From: Sphingomonadales bacterium
GTDB taxonomy: Bacteria > Pseudomonadota > Alphaproteobacteria > Sphingomonadales > Sphingomonadaceae
Assembly: GCA_017309275.1 (NCBI GenBank)
Contig: JAFKLT010000035.1
Coordinates: 105,819 to 169,818, forward strand
Length of the DNA stretch: 64,000 nucleotides
Direction: 5' to 3'
The notes under the pieces are model-generated. The model was not told where the DNA came from and searched no databases. It was given only the letters and a program-made list of their open reading frames with translations. Positions 61,346 to 64,000 of the stretch are shown here, piece by piece. The number at the start of each line of letters is the position of its first letter. The first letter of the stretch is position 1. Made by a program: the position numbers and the translations under genes.

Positions 61346-62199
61346 CCATCAACATCATTGACATCGCTTATACTCGTCTCAAGACACCGGATGTCGCGGC
61401 CGCTACCGATTTCGCCACGCGAATACTTGGCCTGGAGCCTGTCGATCGCGCGGTTGATCGCCTGTCGTTTCGCTCCGATAGTCGCATGAGCACGATGAGC
61501 TACGAGATCGGCGACCCATCCGAAACGATTGTCGGCTTCGAATTGGCGAATGGGGAGGATCTCCTCAATGCGGCGAAAACGCTCGAAGCATTAGGGTATG
61601 AGGTGTGCTACGGTTCGCATGAGGAACGCGAGCAGCGGCACGTTTCCGAATTCATAGCCTTTCGTGACCCCAGCGGGGGACGCATCGAATTCGCGGTTTC
61701 GCCGCAGATCGGTGGCAATGGCGCGCAGCTGTCTCGCGACGCGGGAATTACGGGTTTCAGTCACGTCGGTCTGTTCAGCCGGGATCCCGGTCGCGATGAG
61801 CATTTCTGGACCCAAATATGCAATGCACGCGTCAGTGACCGGGTAGGCGAGCTCCCGCTGCTCCGTCTGAGCCAGATTCACCACAGCATCGCGCTCGTCC
61901 CCGCAGACCGGTGCGGTATCCAGCACATCAACCACCAGGTTCAGTCGATCGACGATGTGCAGCGCAGCTACGCGCTGCTTAGCCAGCATAAGGTTCCCAT
62001 CGTCTTCGGACCCGGCCGGCATCCGACTTCGGGCGCGCGGTTCGTATATTTCGAGGGTCCCGACGGGATGGTCTTTGAATATTCCGTCGGCGTGCGCGAG
62101 GTCGACGAAGAGACCTACAGGGAACGCCAGTTCGGCTTTGAACCGAAGAGCTTCTGCATGTGGGGCGCAACCCCGAAAATCAAGGAGTTGTCCACATAG
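61342..62199 (+). CDS. Type I extradiol dioxygenase (VOC family)
   Basis: A 285-residue two-domain extradiol ring-cleavage dioxygenase. The Fe(II) ligands are present: His in GFSHVGLF, His in IHHSIALV and Glu246 in MVFEYSVG. The first domain (IDIAYTRLKTPDVAAATDFA) is the non-catalytic VOC repeat. It would cleave a catechol-type ring next to the hydroxyls, the step after dihydroxylation by the Rieske enzyme encoded downstream. ATG 61342 has GGGAGGAACG upstream and overlaps the stop of the ligand-deficient paralogue. Substrate may be biphenyl-, naphthalene- or hydroxylated-aromatic-like; not resolvable here. Confidence 0.92.
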   Translation: MTINIIDIAYTRLKTPDVAAATDFATRILGLEPVDRAVDRLSFRSDSRMSTMSYEIGDPSETIVGFELANGEDLLNAAKTLEALGYEVCYGSHEEREQRHVSEFIAFRDPSGGRIEFAVSPQIGGNGAQLSRDAGITGFSHVGLFSRDPGRDEHFWTQICNARVSDRVGELPLLRLSQIHHSIALVPADRCGIQHINHQVQSIDDVQRSYALLSQHKVPIVFGPGRHPTSGARFVYFEGPDGMVFEYSVGVREVDEETYRERQFGFEPKSFCMWGATPKIKELST

Positions 62200-62291
62200 A
62201 CTTGGGCCCCGGTGGGCAGCGGGCATGGGATGAATGTGACCGCATCGCGAGGTGACGCGGGCGGCGAAATAGCAAAGAGAAAGGATGGGAG

Positions 62292-63482
62292 ATGACGGTT
62301 CCGGAGGCTTATCTTCAAGACATTGTCTGGCCGGCAAATTTTAACGAAATCCCCAAGGAGATTTTCGTCCGGCAAGACCTCTACCAAGCCGAGATCGACC
62401 GGATTTTCCGTGGAGCCGAGTGGCATCCCGTTGCGCACGAAAGCGAAGTGCCGCACCCGGGGGACTTCAAAACCTGCAATCTTGCGGACGTCCCCCTGCT
62501 CATCATCCGCGGCGACGACGGACGGGTCAGGGCATTCTTCAACGCCTGCTCACATCGCAGCACCCAGATCGAGGTAAAGCCTTCGGGCAATCGAGCCGAA
62601 TTCGAATGCCCCTATCATCGGTGGCTGTTCAACAAAGAGGGCGAGTTGGTCGGCTGCCCCAATCAGCGCGAATTCATCCCCGGTTTCGACAAGAAAGACT
62701 ATCCGCTGACCCAGCCGCGGCAGGAATCGGTCGGCGGCCTCCTGTTCGTGACGCTGTCGCCGGACACCGAAAGCCTCGACGACTTCCTGCAGGAAGCGAA
62801 AGGGTCGTTGCTGGACATCATGGCCGGTGACGGACGCCTCAAGCTGATTGGCTATCATCGGGTCCGGTATCTGACCAACTGGAAAGCCTATAGCGACAAC
62901 GACGGCTATCATCCGCCGCTCCTGCACCAGGCGTTCACGATGCTCAACTGGCAGGGCGGCGCAGGCCGCCAGTATGCGACTACCGGACGTGGCCATTATT
63001 GCATCGAAACCGAGTTGACCGTTCCCCAGCCCACGAGCGTAATCCGCGATGCTTCGGTCATCGAGTTTCGCGACGAGGGGCGGCCGAAAAACGCCAGCGT
63101 GCTCGCTCTCTTTCCGATGCTCGTCGCCTCAAATTACCTGAACGTCATCAGCATCCGTTTCGCTACGCCTGTCGCAATCGACGAGGTGGAAGTCACCTAC
63201 GCCTATTTCGCGCATCAGGACGACGATGACGCGATGGTCTTGCACCGAATAAGGCAAAGCTCCAACGCGATCGGCCCGTCCGGCCTGATCAGTATGGAAG
63301 ACGCCTCGGTTTTCCACCGGGTCCAGATCGGCAATCGCACCCCCGGCAAGGCCATCTTCCAAAAAGGCGTCACCGATCCATCCCGGCTCGGGTTCGAATT
63401 CCGTCAGAACGACGAGAGCGGCAATCTTCCGCACTGGGAATATTATCGCGCCGCCATGGGCTTCCGGAGGAGGGAGGCATGA
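62292..63482 (+). CDS. Rieske aromatic-ring hydroxylating dioxygenase, alpha subunit
   Basis: A 396-residue catalytic subunit. The Rieske cluster motif is C-x-H-x17-C-x2-H (ACSHRSTQIEV... then FECPYHRW); the mononuclear iron site is in NWKAYSDNDGYHPPLLHQ (Asp-x2-His-x4-His) with the distal Asp in SMEDASVFHR. It adds O2 across an aromatic ring using electrons from a ferredoxin, none of which is encoded in the window. AAGGA precedes ATG 62292. The stop overlaps the beta-subunit start (ATGA). The subunit is somewhat short (396 versus about 450 for naphthalene-type enzymes), nearer to the salicylate/anthranilate or terpenoid-type group. Confidence 0.95.
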   Translation: MTVPEAYLQDIVWPANFNEIPKEIFVRQDLYQAEIDRIFRGAEWHPVAHESEVPHPGDFKTCNLADVPLLIIRGDDGRVRAFFNACSHRSTQIEVKPSGNRAEFECPYHRWLFNKEGELVGCPNQREFIPGFDKKDYPLTQPRQESVGGLLFVTLSPDTESLDDFLQEAKGSLLDIMAGDGRLKLIGYHRVRYLTNWKAYSDNDGYHPPLLHQAFTMLNWQGGAGRQYATTGRGHYCIETELTVPQPTSVIRDASVIEFRDEGRPKNASVLALFPMLVASNYLNVISIRFATPVAIDEVEVTYAYFAHQDDDDAMVLHRIRQSSNAIGPSGLISMEDASVFHRVQIGNRTPGKAIFQKGVTDPSRLGFEFRQNDESGNLPHWEYYRAAMGFRRREA

Positions 63483-63973
63483 CGCGCTTGACGCTCGACG
63501 AGCTCGCGCGGCTCGATGAACTCCAGTCGGCATATATGTCGGCACTGGACGGGAAGAAAATGCGGTCGTGGCTCGACACGTTCGAAGATGATCCGAGCGC
63601 GAGTTACATCTGCATCGCGCGCAACGATGTCGAGAGCGGCCTGCGCGTGGCGATGATGCTCGACGACTGCCGCGACAGGTTAATCGATCGCTGCACCTTC
63701 ATCGAAGACATATGGGCGGGTACATTCCAGGACTATCGTACCCGGCATTTCGTTCAGCGCGTGCACGCCAGCCGCCGCGCGGATGGTCTCGTCGACATGG
63801 TCTCGAACTTCTCCGTGATCTTTACCCCCGACGATACCGGGCTGCCGCAGCAGCTGGCCGCCGGGACCTACGAGGACATTATTCGAATGGAAGACGATCA
63901 ATGTCGCTTTCTGTCGCGGAACGCGGTGACCGACAACGCGGTCGTGCCGCGGTATCTTGTGTTTCCTTTGTGA
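63479..63973 (+). CDS. Aromatic-ring hydroxylating dioxygenase, beta subunit
   Basis: A 164-residue small subunit with the NTF2-like cone fold of ring-hydroxylating dioxygenase beta chains. It opens LTLDELARLDELQSAYMSAL and has WLDTFEDDPSASY, MLDDCRDRLIDRC and the closing LSRNAVTDNAVVPRYLVFPL, matching the family's C-terminal strand. It has a structural role in the alpha3beta3 enzyme. ATG 63479 overlaps the alpha-subunit stop, so subunits are made together. The gene is complete; the stop lies 27 bp before the window end. Confidence 0.94.
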   Translation: MTRLTLDELARLDELQSAYMSALDGKKMRSWLDTFEDDPSASYICIARNDVESGLRVAMMLDDCRDRLIDRCTFIEDIWAGTFQDYRTRHFVQRVHASRRADGLVDMVSNFSVIFTPDDTGLPQQLAAGTYEDIIRMEDDQCRFLSRNAVTDNAVVPRYLVFPL

Positions 63974-63988
63974 GCGGTGACAGAATAA

Positions 63989-63996
63989 CCTTATAA
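63989..63996. promoter_or_regulatory. CCTTATAA motif at the window end
   Basis: CCTTATAA after the dioxygenase beta gene repeats eight of nine bases of the CCTTATAAG sites at 33352 and 33427. It may mark a further site of the same regulator before a gene outside the window, or be chance. Confidence 0.25.
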
Positions 63997-64000
63997 ATCA

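Overview
The window looks like a chromosomal or large-plasmid segment of a sphingomonad (Sphingomonadaceae, Alphaproteobacteria). This rests on high-GC coding, two large TonB-dependent receptors, the alphaproteobacterial conjugation genes DUF736, trbG, trbI and DUF2274, and a dense load of catabolic genes (Baeyer-Villiger monooxygenase, CYP153-like P450, acyl-CoA dehydrogenases, Rieske dioxygenase). The genus cannot be fixed from the sequence alone. No tRNA, rRNA, CRISPR array or complete insertion sequence was seen.

Region 1 (1-11,000) is an accessory, defence-like island. It holds a DUF4365-like nuclease-fold protein, then an XRE regulator divergent from a four-gene operon encoding a complete ubiquitin-like conjugation set: a triple beta-grasp Ubl protein, an E2-like protein, a JAB/JAMM peptidase and an E1/ThiF enzyme, each overlapping the next by 4 bp. 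Facing it tail to tail are a papain/C39-like cysteine peptidase and a 63-residue protein. Next come an AbiEi/AbiEii toxin-antitoxin pair with four tandem copies of a 29-bp inverted-repeat operator, and a DUF5131 (Gp37/Gp68)-TcmP pair.

Region 2 (11,100-15,900) is the remnant of an integrative conjugative element: a small Cys protein, a nuclease-like secreted protein, DUF736, a 43-residue ORF whose tail resembles TrbF, then trbG, trbI and DUF2274. Relaxase, coupling protein and most trb genes are missing.

Region 3 (15,900-36,100) is catabolic. After a frameshifted esterase, an MlaA homologue and a TonB-dependent receptor comes a minus-strand operon of about 10 kb (FadR regulator, nitronate monooxygenase, thiolase/lyase, DUF35, two acyl-CoA dehydrogenases, acyl-CoA ligase, Baeyer-Villiger monooxygenase, alpha/beta hydrolase). 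It is divergent from a CYP153-like P450 and its ferredoxin. Together these suit oxidation of an aliphatic or alicyclic compound, ring opening through a lactone, and beta-oxidation-like shortening.

Region 4 (36,100-47,000) is envelope and export: MarR and AarF/UbiB divergent from an EmrA-EmrB-outer-membrane-factor efflux operon, then an Mla-type lipid transporter (MlaE, MlaF, MlaD, auxiliary lipoprotein) and a TetR regulator.

Region 5 (47,000-64,000) is a second catabolic zone. It contains a frameshifted acyl-CoA ligase; an ester-degradation cluster (GntR regulator, M28-like protein, TonB receptor, carboxylesterase, two beta-lactamase-fold hydrolases) with two copies of one palindromic operator; a thioesterase and hydrolase divergent from a frameshifted MarR gene; and a ring-cleavage set of two vicinal-oxygen-chelate proteins with a Rieske dioxygenase alpha/beta pair. 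Three genes carry apparent frameshifts and one an in-frame stop, so either recent decay or sequencing error must be considered.
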